From contig JAFCIZ010000006.1 of the NCBI GenBank assembly GCA_017871115.1, positions 3,534,001-3,598,000 on the forward strand: a stretch of DNA of 64,000 bases. Reading direction: 5' to 3'. Source of the stretch: Cunninghamella blakesleeana (taxonomy: Eukaryota; Mucoromycota; Mucoromycetes; Mucorales; Cunninghamellaceae). The position numbers and the translations under genes are program-made. Each line of letters starts with the position of its first letter. The first letter of the stretch is position 1. Below are positions 26,464-36,793 of this stretch, in pieces. Under the pieces are notes generated by a model that did no database searches, was not told the origin of the DNA, and saw only the letters and a program-made list of their open reading frames with translations.

Positions 26464-26884
26464 ATGAAGTATCTTGCTGCTTACCTTCTCCTCACTCTCG
26501 GCGGTAAAGCTAACCCTTCTGCCGATGAAGTTAAGAATATTTTAAAAAGCGTTGGTGCTGAAATTGACGAAGAACGTGTTTCTTCTTTAATTGCTGCTCT
26601 CGGTGAAAAGGATATTGCCCAACTTATTGAAGAAGGTAAAGAAAAGATGTCCTCTGTCCCTACTGGTGGTGCTGTTGCTGCCGGTGGTGCTGCTGCCGGT
26701 GGTGCTGCTGCTGAAGAAGCCAAGGAAGAAGCCAAGGAAGAAGAAAAGGAAGAATCCGATGATGTAAGTTTAATAAATAAACTTTAATGAATGATTTAAT
26801 TATATAATGGATGACACTAATTTGTTTTACTTTATTTTATTTTTTTAAAAAAAATAGGATATGGGCTTCGGTCTCTTTGATTAA
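26464..26884 (+). CDS. 60S acidic ribosomal stalk protein P2
   Basis: Two exons (26464-26763 and 26858-26884) encode 108 residues. The N-terminal helical domain begins [19 protein letters not shown], the P2 form rather than P1. It is followed by an Ala/Gly hinge, a Lys/Glu-rich stretch and the invariant stalk C-terminus [12 protein letters not shown]. The intron falls exactly before the DMGFGLFD octapeptide, so the factor-binding tail has its own exon. P1/P2 dimers bind P0 and recruit elongation factors to the large subunit. Codons are noticeably richer in C-ending forms (CTC, GCC, GTC) than in neighbouring genes, as expected for a highly expressed gene. The start codon context ACCATGA is strong. 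Confidence 0.97.
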
Positions 26885-27490
26885 ACAGCTAATCTTTTTT
26901 TTATATAATAGCAATAATAATAAAAAAAAGGATAAAATGTTTATTTATAAAGCACTATGACTATTTGTATATTTAAGTGATGGTATATATTTATTAACTC
27001 TGCTCTTTTTGATATTATTACATATACCCCTTAAAAAGTGATTTGCGTGATTAAAATATAATAATTGAGGCTATGGGATCGTTTTGTTTTTTAATTTTTT
27101 TATTTGGCTTTTGATGGCTTTTCTTTTTTTTTTCAAATATTTTAAATTTATAATGAAATAGGTGTATTATAGATATGTATATAATACGTATTATATATAA
27201 TATAATAGTAATAAAATAAAAAGAAAAAAGAAACATGAAGAGTAATAATAGTAATAATATAAAATATTATAAAATATCTTTCTATGTTAATGAAAAAATA
27301 ACCAAGAAATAAATAAATAAATATAAAAACTATATTTAATAACTGTATCAAAAATAACGAGAAAAAAAAAGAATTATAGAATAATAATAATAGTAATAAT
27401 AATAATAATAATAGTAATAATAATAATAATAATAAACCATAAATAGAAAATATATATATATATATATATATATACGTGTAAAACAACAGA
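26885..27490. other. Convergent spacer RPP2 / SFP1-like, AT repeats only
   Basis: This stretch of 606 bases has interrupted AAT/AGT repeats (about 27380-27436) and an AT dinucleotide run (about 27450-27474). I found no gene. The long Leu-rich minus-strand reading is a translation of the repeat. Confidence 0.6.
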
Positions 27491-27549
27491 TTAAATATTA
27501 TTATCTAAAATCCATTTATTTTCCCTCCTAGACTGAAATTGATCTCTTT

Positions 27550-27580
<31 letters not shown>

Positions 27581-28896
27581 TCTGTGTAATTGCTGTTGTT
27601 GATAGGCCATAGCAGGCATTTGATGATGAGGATGAGGCATAGAAGGGTGCTGTGACATATGAGGAGGTGCATTAGGGTGCGGTAAAACTTGCTGAGAAGC
27701 TGAAAATGGATGATTTAATAAATTAGGTGGTAAATTTTGTTGAGAAAGCGACGACTGTGAAGGTTGTTGTTGTTGTGATTGCTGTTGTTGTGATTGTGGT
27801 TGATGAGGCTGTTGTTGTTGCTGCTGTTGAGGAATAGATTGTTGTTGTGGAATACTATGGGAATGAGTTTGATGATATCTTAAACCATTAGCAGTACGAT
27901 AAGCCTTTTTGCAACGTGGAATATCACAACGAAAGTTTTTACCAGAATCTTCACCTGAAGGTGCCATGCCATGTCCTGATGACCCTTTTGCTTCTCTTAA
28001 ATGATATTGTAATCCGTTAATATTTTTATACTTTTTAGAACAACCTGGCATTGTGCATCGGTAAGGTTTATCAATTCCTTCTAAATTAGGATGAGCGCTT
28101 TTCATATGATAAAATAATCCACTTGAAATTGGGAAATGAGCAAAACATCCAGTTACCCCACATCCATAAGGACTAACTCCCGGTGCAAATTCTTGTTCAT
28201 ATTCTTGCACACGACGATCCATTGCATTTTGTTGCTGTTGTGCAGATGATGAATGTTGTTGATGATGCTGCTGTTGGTGATGCTGCTGTTGATGATGTTG
28301 TTGTTGGTGATGGTGATGTTGTTGTTGTTGTTGATGATGTTGCTGTTGATGGTGTTGGTGTTGCTGCTGGTATTGTGCTAAATTTGGTGTACCGGAAGGC
28401 AAATGTGGATGATCTCTATTATACACAAAAAAGAAAAAAATGAATGAATATTTTTATTATTATTTTCGTTGTTATGACCGTGATTATATATAAAAAATGA
28501 TGATAGATTTAATTCACCTTTTTCATTATTACTATTTGACTTACTTAACAGGTGAACCATGATTGGATGTAGGTGTACTAAGTACAGATGGATTTAATGG
28601 AGGTAAAGTTGTTGGTAATTCGCCAGCAGAAGCATGAACCATGTTACTTATATCAATAGGATTATATGATGAAATGTTTTGATGCTGTTGTGTTGGTTGT
28701 TGTTGTTGCTGTTGTTGCTGTTGCTGTTGCTGCTGAGGTGACATAACAACGTCAGATGAAGCAACCTATCATTAAATTTAAATATACATAACATATATAT
28801 ATATATATATATATATATTAGTTTTGTTATCATTCACTCCTTTTTTTTATCATTTTATAATCATTAGTAATAAATTTTTTTCTTTCTTTCTTCTGT

Positions 28897-28927
<31 letters not shown>

Positions 28928-29376
28928 GTATTTTATTTTTATATTATACTAATTTGAATATATATATATTCTCTACTTTCTATATTTATTACCGAACTAT
29001 AATTATATTGCCTCAAGTTATTATATGGAGATTGCTGTTTCATCAAAGAAGGAGACAAAGCATTGGGTTGTCTATATTGGTATGAAGGAGTGGATGATCC
29101 ATTAACATTGCTAGATAAAGAGGATGAATTTGGTAAATTGGGTTCATTCTGTTGTTGTGATAAATAATCATAAGATTGAGAAGTAGGTTGACTGTTTATT
29201 TGTTGAGAAGGTGGAGCAGAAGAAGGTGTAGTAGTAGGAGATCCCTGTTGTGGTTGTTGCTGCTGTTGTTGATAAGGTGAAGCATTAGGGTATGGTGGAC
29301 GTGATGGTGATACAGTATCTGTGTAAGATGACGATCTCTGCTCTGTTCCGTTACCATAATTATAAAGATGATGATA
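27491..29376 (-). CDS. SFP1-like C2H2 zinc-finger transcription factor (5' exon not located)
   Basis: Three exons are clear (about 28995-29376, 28549-28767, 27491-28412). The 5'-most visible exon begins at a splice acceptor (YHHLYNYGNGTEQ), so a further upstream exon must exist. A short start exon in 29377-29930 could not be identified. The zinc-finger core has three units: CGVTGCFAHFPISSGLFYH, CTMPGCSKKYKNINGLQYH and CDIPRCKKAYRTANGLRYH. The (K)YKNxNGLxYH signature is that of Sfp1/JAZF1-type regulators, which in yeast drive ribosomal-protein and ribosome-biogenesis genes in response to nutrients. The flanks are dominated by poly-Gln and Gln/His runs, coded as long CAA/CAG/CAT arrays. The family assignment is firm; targets are inferred from yeast. 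Confidence 0.82.
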
Positions 29377-29786
29377 CTAAGACAAATACATAAATACATA
29401 AATATAAAAAAATAATAAAATAAATTAAATTAGCTATATTTTTCTTTATACAGTTTGTTCCCCTTTCTTTTAAAATAAAGCATCAATCAACAGATCACAT
29501 AATATTATTAACATAAATATGTATATTTATTTATATTTAAAATATAAATAAATAAATAATAATAATAACCAGTAGGGTATTATTTTGTTGATCTTTTTAT
29601 TTATATAGGTATATATAAATATATATTCTTTTTAATGTTTTACAATTCTTTTTTATTCTTTTTATTGTATAATAAGCATCATCCACTATTACCATTTTGT
29701 AAATACTTTTTGTTTATTTATATAGGGTTCTTATAAAATAACAATCAATGCTAAAAAAAATAAAATAAAATAAAATAAGAGGAAGG

Positions 29787-29833
<47 letters not shown>
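29787..29833. repeat. Poly-A tract of 47 bases
   Basis: Uninterrupted A run on the plus strand, preceded by TAAAA units. The exact length is uncertain, as is usual for long homopolymers. Confidence 0.9.
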
Positions 29834-29834
<1 letters not shown>

Positions 29835-29915
29835 CAATGATTAGCGCGAAATTTTTAAAAAAAAAAAGTTGTCGGAATTCAAAAAAAAAAAACTTTTTTA
29901 ATTTAATGAAAATAG

Positions 29916-29929
29916 GTATCACGTGATAC
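29916..29929. promoter_or_regulatory. Perfect 14-base palindrome centred on an E-box (CACGTG)
   Basis: GTATCACGTGATAC is identical to its reverse complement. It is followed at once by CTGACGTGG, a CRE-like core, and 25 bases later by a TATA-like CATATATAAAG. In fungi CACGTG is the site of bHLH factors of the Pho4/Cbf1/Tye7 type. It lies about 540 bases upstream of the first visible exon of the SFP1-like gene, a sensible promoter position. Binding is inferred, not shown. Confidence 0.45.
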
Positions 29930-30425
29930 TACTGACGTGGTAAAAATGAGAGTCATATATAAAGGGTGAAGATATAAAATAAAAACAAAGATAAATGATA
30001 AGAACAAAGAAGAAGAAAAAGAAAAACCAAGCTTAATACAGTTTTTAAAGTAAAAATAATTAAAGAAATAGAGGATTTACAACCTGTCAAAAGAAAGTGT
30101 CAATTGTTTCCAGAAAAAGAACTTTTTTTTTTTTTAAAAAAAAAAAAAATATATGAAAAAAAAAAGCTGATTGTGGAACAAAAAAAAAAAATTGCTTACC
30201 AAATAAAGTTAATTTTCATATAAAATGGGATTGCCTATATACAATTTGGTCATATATTAAAAAAAAGTTTATTCAAGAAAATTAATCCTTTGTAAATAAA
30301 AAACAATAATAAACAATAATAATACGTAGAATAATAAATATGTAACTACTGTAACATTATGATAATATATATATATGTATATATATGCAGAAATTACAAA
30401 TTGATATTTAAATAAATAAAAAGTT

Positions 30426-31800
30426 TTATTCTTCATTGTTATCGTCCTCTTCTAATTGCCTTGTTTCTTCAATCAGCTGCATTATATCTTCTTTAGTCGC
30501 CACAGAAAGTACAAAAGGATGCTATAAGAGTAATAATAATAATAACAATATAATGGTCAGTTTTATAATTAAAAATTTAATATATATATATGTATATATT
30601 AATATATGTTATAAATTTACCCTTAAAAGTGCATTAGCATCGGGCCTTTTTTCGGGATCAACAGTTGTGCATTGCTTTACAAAATCTTTGAATTGTTCTG
30701 ACCATCTATCGGGTTCCAAAAAAGGAGGTAATCCATTCGAAGCGATTAAAAATAAAGCCTTTATAAAATAAATATAATATAATATAATAAATATGTATAT
30801 GTATATATACCAATTAGTATAATAGCAATGATAATAATAATAGTATACTCTTTCATTTTATTTTGCTTTAATTTACTCTTAATGGAGGATGTTCGACATA
30901 AGGAGGATCACCTTCGGCCATTTCAATCATAAGTACCCCTAAAGACCATATATCCGCTTTTGCATCATATTCCATACCTTTAATCACTTCAGGAGCCATC
31001 CAATAAGGTGTGCCAATAACAGATTGTCGTTTAGGATGTTGTTTTGTTAGTTGAGCACAATGACTAAAATCAGTTAATTTTATTTCCCCACGCATATTCA
31101 ATAATACGTTATCACTTCGAATATCTCGATGAATCCTTGATAAACGATGTAATCTACATAAACCTCTTAAAATATCCCTAGCAATTCTTCCCATTTGCTC
31201 TTCTGATAATTTTGCTTGATCTACCGAAATGATGTCTGATAATGCCATATCCATGTATTCCATAACAACCCATATTTCTTCATCCGTGGTATAACATGCT
31301 ATAAATTCTACAATATTCGGATGTCTGCTCATTTTCATCGTTGTTAATTCGTTTCTTATTTTACTTAATTTTTGCTCTGATTCTTTGGATATTTTTTTAA
31401 TAGCAACCTTAATATCAGAATGAAAAATAAAATAAAAAAATTAATAAATAGATAAAAAAAAATAAATGTATGTGTGCATTCCGTTATACATTATATATTA
31501 TTGTTATTGTTATTATTATTATTGTAAATTCTGACTACTTTACAATTCGATCTGTACTAATTTGTTTAGCTGCATACATTGGGCCAGATTCTCCTTCAGC
31601 AATCAACACATAATCAGTATATAATTTTGTTGGATCCGCATGATCCATGATATCTTCTATGAATAATAAAATTAAAAATAAAATTAAAAATCAATTCAAA
31701 TTATACAAAGTAATCAAATATTATAAATTAGTTTACCAATAAAGTTTGAATCCAAATCCAGATGTGTTTTAATAGTCGATTGTTCTTTTTGATTGTCTAA

Positions 31801-31846
<46 letters not shown>

Positions 31847-33283
31847 GTATTAATAATATGAATCTAGTATAAAAATACGAATAAAAATCATTTTATAATA
31901 TGCATATTTATATATAGGATGTTTATATCAAACCTACCGGTTATTGTCGTTGTTGAATCAGGCAATTTATCAATTGGTGAATCAGGAGTTGAAATACGAG
32001 AAGTTAAAGATGAATAAGATGAATAAGAAAAAGCAGAAGATGATGATGAAGAGGATGAAGGTTGAAGAGAAGATGAAGCAGGACGAGAAGTTAATGTATT
32101 AATTTTTGTTTGGCGAGGTGGTGCTCTGGAAGGTGGTGCAAAACCAATGGGTAAATCGTTATTATTTTTATCATTATTATTCTTATTCTTATCGGTTGTA
32201 CTATTATTATTACTATTGCTATCGTAATCATTATTATTATTATTATTATTATTAGTATTTTTATCGTTAATAGTGCTATTTTTATTATTGTTATTATTAT
32301 TATTATTTATTGATGCTGATGATGTTGATGATGTAAATGAATTGTTTGATGATTTGGATATATTTTTTTTTGATTGTTGTAGAGAGTCGGGCATTCTTAC
32401 ATGTATTAAACGCTGTACATCTTTAGGGTGAGCATTTACTATATCTTCTGATATTCCTGAAGCCTGTAATAATTTTTGCCACTCTATAGGTAATCCTTTA
32501 AATCCGTGATTATCAACTTCTACATGAACATTATGTTGAATATTATATGGCTTTCCTATTAAAGATGATTTCTTTTCATACGTATTTGGCTTTGGTACAA
32601 TTGGTTTACTATTGTTGCTATGTTTATCTACAATAATAGAAATAATAATAATAATAAAATATAAATTTATGTTAATATAATGTATCTATCTGCCAACATA
32701 TTAGGTTTATATATATATATATATAAGGATACTGACTACTAGCAGGCGAAGGTACTAAGTTTGGATTGATATAGTTTGTGTTTAAAACATCATCGCTTGG
32801 TAAACTAGCTTGCCAAACATCAGGAAGACCCTAGCGATAATAATTATATTGATAGTGATAATAAAAGGTCAAGTTGAGTTTTCTTTTCACACACGCCTAT
32901 ATTTATTATATTATTTTGCTACTATTTATATTATTATTAATATTGTCTGTTATTACCATAAATTTTCCATTGTCTTTATTATATTCAACATGTATTCCAT
33001 GTTCAAATTGAGTAGGTTTCCCAATATCTAATATTTTTTCATTGCTTTGAATTGGTCTGTTACTTGATTTTGATATTCTCGATACAACAGAAGCACTTGA
33101 ATGGTTTGCTTGTTGATAAAGCTTTCCTAAACTAGATAAAGTGGATGATGATTTCATTTTACGAAGATTATGAGTAGATGAAGATGAAGACGGTAATCTT
33201 GCTGTTGAAGGTCTAGGTGGTTGTCGAGTAGAAGAAATAGTTTGATGAGATGAAGTATTACTAGTACTAGCTGTATTCCCCAT
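30426..33283 (-). CDS. PAK/STE20-family protein kinase with two CRIB-like motifs and a divergent catalytic core
   Basis: The protein starts MGNTASTSNTSSH (possible myristoylation Gly2) at 33283 and ends LEEDDNNEE at 30426. The first p21-binding motif reads IGKPTQFEHGIHVEYNK...GLPDVW. A second follows two exons later: LIGKPYNIQHNVHVEVD...FKGLPIEWQKLL. A long Asn/Ser-rich linker (about 31930-32390) precedes the kinase domain. Kinase features: a P-loop with weak consensus (AEGESGPMY), the VAIKK lysine, HRDIRSDN, DFS in place of DFG, GTPYWMAPE, and DIWSLGVLMIEM. PAK kinases are Cdc42/Rac effectors controlling polarity and MAPK signalling. The catalytic loop has Arg instead of Lys, and the magnesium loop Ser instead of Gly, so activity may be altered. 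About seven introns were read. The family assignment is firm; the orthologue (Ste20, Cla4 or other) is not. Confidence 0.87.
31801..31845. repeat. AAT trinucleotide array in a kinase intron
   Basis: About fifteen tandem AAT units lie inside the intron between the CRIB/linker exons and the kinase-domain exons. Confidence 0.85.
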
Positions 33284-33687
33284 TGTGTATGTAGATATAG
33301 TATTAGTTTATTGAATCAAAAATAAATAACAAAAAAATAAAATAAAAACAAGGATAAAATAAAAGAGTGTGGTAAATAAATAAAAAAAGAATGACTGTGG
33401 ATATATTAAATTAATAGTTAATATATATATATAAATATAATATAATGTACATTCATATATATGATATATTTTATATATATATATATATATAAGTTATATA
33501 TGGAATAAAAAATAAAAATAAGAACAAGAGAAAAAAAATTGATAATGAAGGGGATTTTTTTTTTTTTCTAAAACCGAAAAAAAAGTCTGTGTTACTTTGG
33601 GTAACAACCTCTTTGTTGCTTACCTGAAATGGGTATTACACATCTTTTAATATACACAAATATAAATTCAAGTGAATATATATAAAT

Positions 33688-33727
<40 letters not shown>

Positions 33728-34087
33728 TTAGCATACGATAATATCGGCTGTTAATAACTACATTGACGTTATGGCCATCTTGTGTTTTATTTATGTCTAT
33801 TTTTATTTAATCATCCAATCATTACTATTTTTTTTTTTTTTTTCAATGATCATTGTTGAAATAAATTAATGGTTATATAATGTCTACATCTAATATAAAA
33901 TATAAAAAAATAAAGAAGGTAGTAATCATTGTATGTAAAAAATAAATAAACAAAAAGCATAAAAAGAATATCTTTGAAAATGAATAAAATAAAAACATTA
34001 TAATAATATAATATATATGTATATATATAAAAAATAAGAGTGTATAAACATGAAAAAATAAAATAATTAAAAAGGTTTTGATTTCGA
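33284..34087. other. Spacer between the PAK gene 5' end and the uL23m gene 3' end
   Basis: This spacer of 804 bases is AT-rich, with AT dinucleotide runs near 33473-33490 and 33685-33719. It contains the promoter of the kinase gene (minus strand). No gene is visible. Confidence 0.55.
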
Positions 34088-34689
34088 TTATTTTTTAGTT
34101 GATTTTTTTTGACTAGCCTCTAAACGTTCTTGTAATTGATCATTCACTTCCTTTTGTTCAATTCTTTCTTCAGGTAATGCTCTAATACGCCATCCTTTTG
34201 TTTTACGTCCAGCTGCTTTTGTACCTAATTTATGCTGTTTATTATCTAATTCACACCATTCAGGTTCTTTTGGGTAGGTGAATTCAGTATCTAAAGTGAT
34301 GATTGCTTTTTTATATTTAGCAGCAGCAACTTCCATTTTACCATTACGTGCCTTTTTGTGAACGGTACCATAATTCATTGTGCGAACTTCTTGTACATTG
34401 ACACCATATATATTTGTTAAATAAGAATGAATATCGAATTTATTACAACTTGGTGGTACTCGAAATGCTACTTGATTAGGTTGAAGGTTAGGTGCTCGTA
34501 CTAACTTGAAAATGATATTTGGTAAATAAACTTTATCTATTTGTTTTATATAAAAATAATAAAAGTATATAATGAGTAATTAATACCACAATATACATAT
34601 AAATATAAATATATATATATTGTATAATTGAAATATATGAAATAAAAAAAGGGTAACTTACTTAAACCTTGGCGGAAAGGTGTTGACAT
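34088..34689 (-). CDS. Mitochondrial ribosomal protein uL23m (L23 type, yeast Mrp20)
   Basis: Two exons (34662-34689 and 34088-34536) encode 158 residues. After MSTPFRQGL the protein reads NKVYLPNIIFKLVRAPNL, then QVAFRVPPSCNKFDIHSYL, NIYGVNVQEVRTMNYG and KKAIITLD. This is the beta-hairpin and helix pattern of L23 proteins near the exit tunnel. The C-terminal extension (TKGWRIRALPEER and a charged coiled tail) matches fungal mitochondrial L23 rather than the cytosolic form. The first exon is only 28 coding bases. The call rests on the fold pattern and on the LPNIIFKLVR segment, which is diagnostic for the mitochondrial branch. Confidence 0.83.
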
Positions 34690-35153
34690 TATATAAATAT
34701 ATACTATTTGATAATGAAAGGAGTTTGTGTCAAAAAAGAAAAAAAAAAAGAGGGAGGAGAAAAAAACATGGCTCTATAATCATAATTTTTACGCCTCAAA
34801 AATTTAAACAGTCACCATTAATTCGCTGCTTAAAAAATGATTCCTTTACTCAAATTAAGCATTTAAAGTAAATTATATATACCTATGAAAATACATCATT
34901 GATCTTTTATTTGAAAGTAAATAAATAAATCATGATAATAGATTCTAATATTTAAGTTTAAATATAAAAAAAGAAAAAATAACAATTCGATAATATCTAA
35001 AAATCAAAAATATTAATAACCAAGATACTTTTTTTTTGCATTATTTTCACCCATTTCAAACTGAGATTATATCTTACCAGAAATGTTGAGAAATAAAAAA
35101 AGGCAGATCATCAGTCATATACTAAAAGAAAACTGTCAAAAGATTGCTTACAA

Positions 35154-35187
<34 letters not shown>

Positions 35188-35602
35188 GTAAACTCAATAA
35201 ATAAAAATATAAATATGATAATTCAAATCAAATGAGCAAATAGTATTTTAATGGTTTTTTTAATATTCTGTTCAACAATCAAATTATCTTTATGACCTAA
35301 CTAAACTAAGCTTCAAAGCAAATTTTTTTTTTTCACACTCTTATAATAGTTTACTGAAAATTTTTTCTAACGACACTATGTATATCAAAATAAATAAATA
35401 AAAATTATGTGGCTGTACAAAAAAAAAAATAGATGAAGTTCGCATTGAGTTTTAAAAAAGGTAGAAAGGGTAATGTGGTAAAGTAGCTTTGTTTTATTGG
35501 TAAAAATTAACTGAAAAAATTGTAGACTGTTCATATAGGTAATATTGATTTATTTAATTTATAAAAAAATAATACATACACACATATATAAATAGTCATT
35601 TT
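34690..35602. other. Spacer with 31-base poly-T, no gene seen
   Basis: About 0.9 kb upstream of uL23m and downstream of the secreted cysteine-rich gene. It carries a T31 run (35156-35186) and several A/T runs. No supported open frame. Confidence 0.55.
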
Positions 35603-36247
35603 TTAAGGAGCTCTACAAGTTCTTCCGTTAGGACAACAGGCAACTCTACTACGGTATTTATTAGTAATACAGTAGTATCCCTACATTTAAAAAATAAAAA
35701 AAAAATAGAATGATTAAATACATAATATATATAAACATCTATATATTAGCGTATAAATATTTTATATTTACTTTTCCACAACATCTGCGCTTGATACAGC
35801 ATTGGCCACCTAAAAAAAAAAAAATAATTATTTATTGTATTTCGATATAATACATTTTCATTTATGTGTATTTGTGTTTGCATTTGTATACAAACTTACC
35901 AAGAGGACAGCAATAGTTTCCTTGGCATGCACCGTATCCTTTCTTACAATAGTAATAATCTCTCTTTTCTAAGGAAGTAGGGTCATAAGGAGTGGTGTCT
36001 AAAGCATCAATATATTCAGCATCTATGTATATATACATAAAAAATATAGAAAAATGACGATTCAATAAATAATGAAATATGTAAAATAGAACGAGTTACG
36101 CATTTACTTACAATCATTATGATTTTCATCTAAACCTTCAAATTGTTCACTAGCAGGAGCAGCTTCATTGGATTCAATAGCTTGAGCACTGATTAAGCCA
36201 AACAAGAAGACAAAAATGCAAATTAAAGTTAATTTGTTGAAAATCAT
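35603..36247 (-). CDS. Small secreted 12-cysteine cationic peptide with Kex2-type propeptide
   Basis: Four exons (36112-36247, 35900-36022, 35772-35809, 35603-35680) join to 124 residues. A clear signal peptide (MIFNKLTLICIFVFLFGLISAQA) is followed by an acidic pro-segment of about 40 residues ending in SLEKR, a Kex2 processing site. The predicted mature peptide has 58 residues with 12 cysteines, four of the pairs being adjacent Cys-Cys. Spacing is C-x6-C-x4-CC-x5-CC-x4-CC-x5-C-x10-CC-x5-C. It carries 11 Lys/Arg against one Asp. The Cys-Cys rhythm resembles granulin modules but does not match their exact order. Likely roles are an antimicrobial peptide, a secreted signal or a surface protein. 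That is inference from architecture, and I do not recognise a named family. An internal KRR at mature positions 27-29 could be a second dibasic site. Confidence 0.82.
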
Positions 36248-36793
36248 TTTTATGTTTTGATTTATTTTTGAAAGAAAACAAAAGAAAAGAAATATAATTT
36301 ATTAATTTTTTTTTATTATATATCTAAATTAGTGTAATACAAATAAACTTTAAATCTTTAAATACATTACAGTGGCTGTGTTTTATGTGTTAAGTATACG
36401 ATTTAATTTAATTTCAGAACCACGCCTCATTATTAAATAGGCATCTTCATTTTCCAAAAAAGAGGCAATGCAAGTAAACAATTGCAGTTTAGTTTATTTT
36501 AATTCAACTTCATTTCTTTTTTATTTTTAATATACAGGTATTCGTTTTTAATATTTTTTAATTTTAATTAAAATGATATATATATATCAAAATTGGATGC
36601 TACATATTTATTAAAATAGATTAAATGATGAGATGGATTAACAAATATAAATAAATTATACAAAATAGGTAAATAAAGAAATAGAATACAAGAATTATAT
36701 TATGTGTGTGTGCGTGTGTGTGTTACTATTCTATATATAATTATAATAAAAATATAATAAAACTACGTATCATATGAATCAACCAGATTATCG
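36248..36793. promoter_or_regulatory. Promoter side of the secreted peptide gene and 3' side of DUF1399 gene A
   Basis: This 546-base spacer contains TTTAA repeats and a TG dinucleotide run (about 36701-36722). No gene is visible. The stretch nearest 36247 is the upstream region of the secreted peptide gene. Confidence 0.45.

Larger units (their letters stand above)
29377..30425. other. Spacer upstream of the SFP1-like gene, with A47 tract and CACGTG palindrome
   Basis: This spacer of about 1.05 kb must contain the missing 5' exon and promoter of the SFP1-like gene. It also holds the 3' side of the kinase gene. It includes a 47-base A run (29787-29833), a T/A junction near 30121-30149 and a perfect CACGTG palindrome (29916-29929). 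I could not place an ATG exon with confidence. Confidence 0.5.

Noticed and set aside
26481..26735. Minus-strand Ala/Pro-rich frame
   Set aside because: Antisense of the Ala/Gly hinge of ribosomal P2, whose identity is certain.
27148..27486. Leu/Ile-rich minus-strand frame resembling a membrane protein
   Set aside because: It is generated by AAT/TTA and AT repeats and has no conserved pattern or splice context.
28183..28443. Plus-strand frame rich in Val, Asp and Ala
   Set aside because: Antisense of the Gln/His repeat in the SFP1-like factor.
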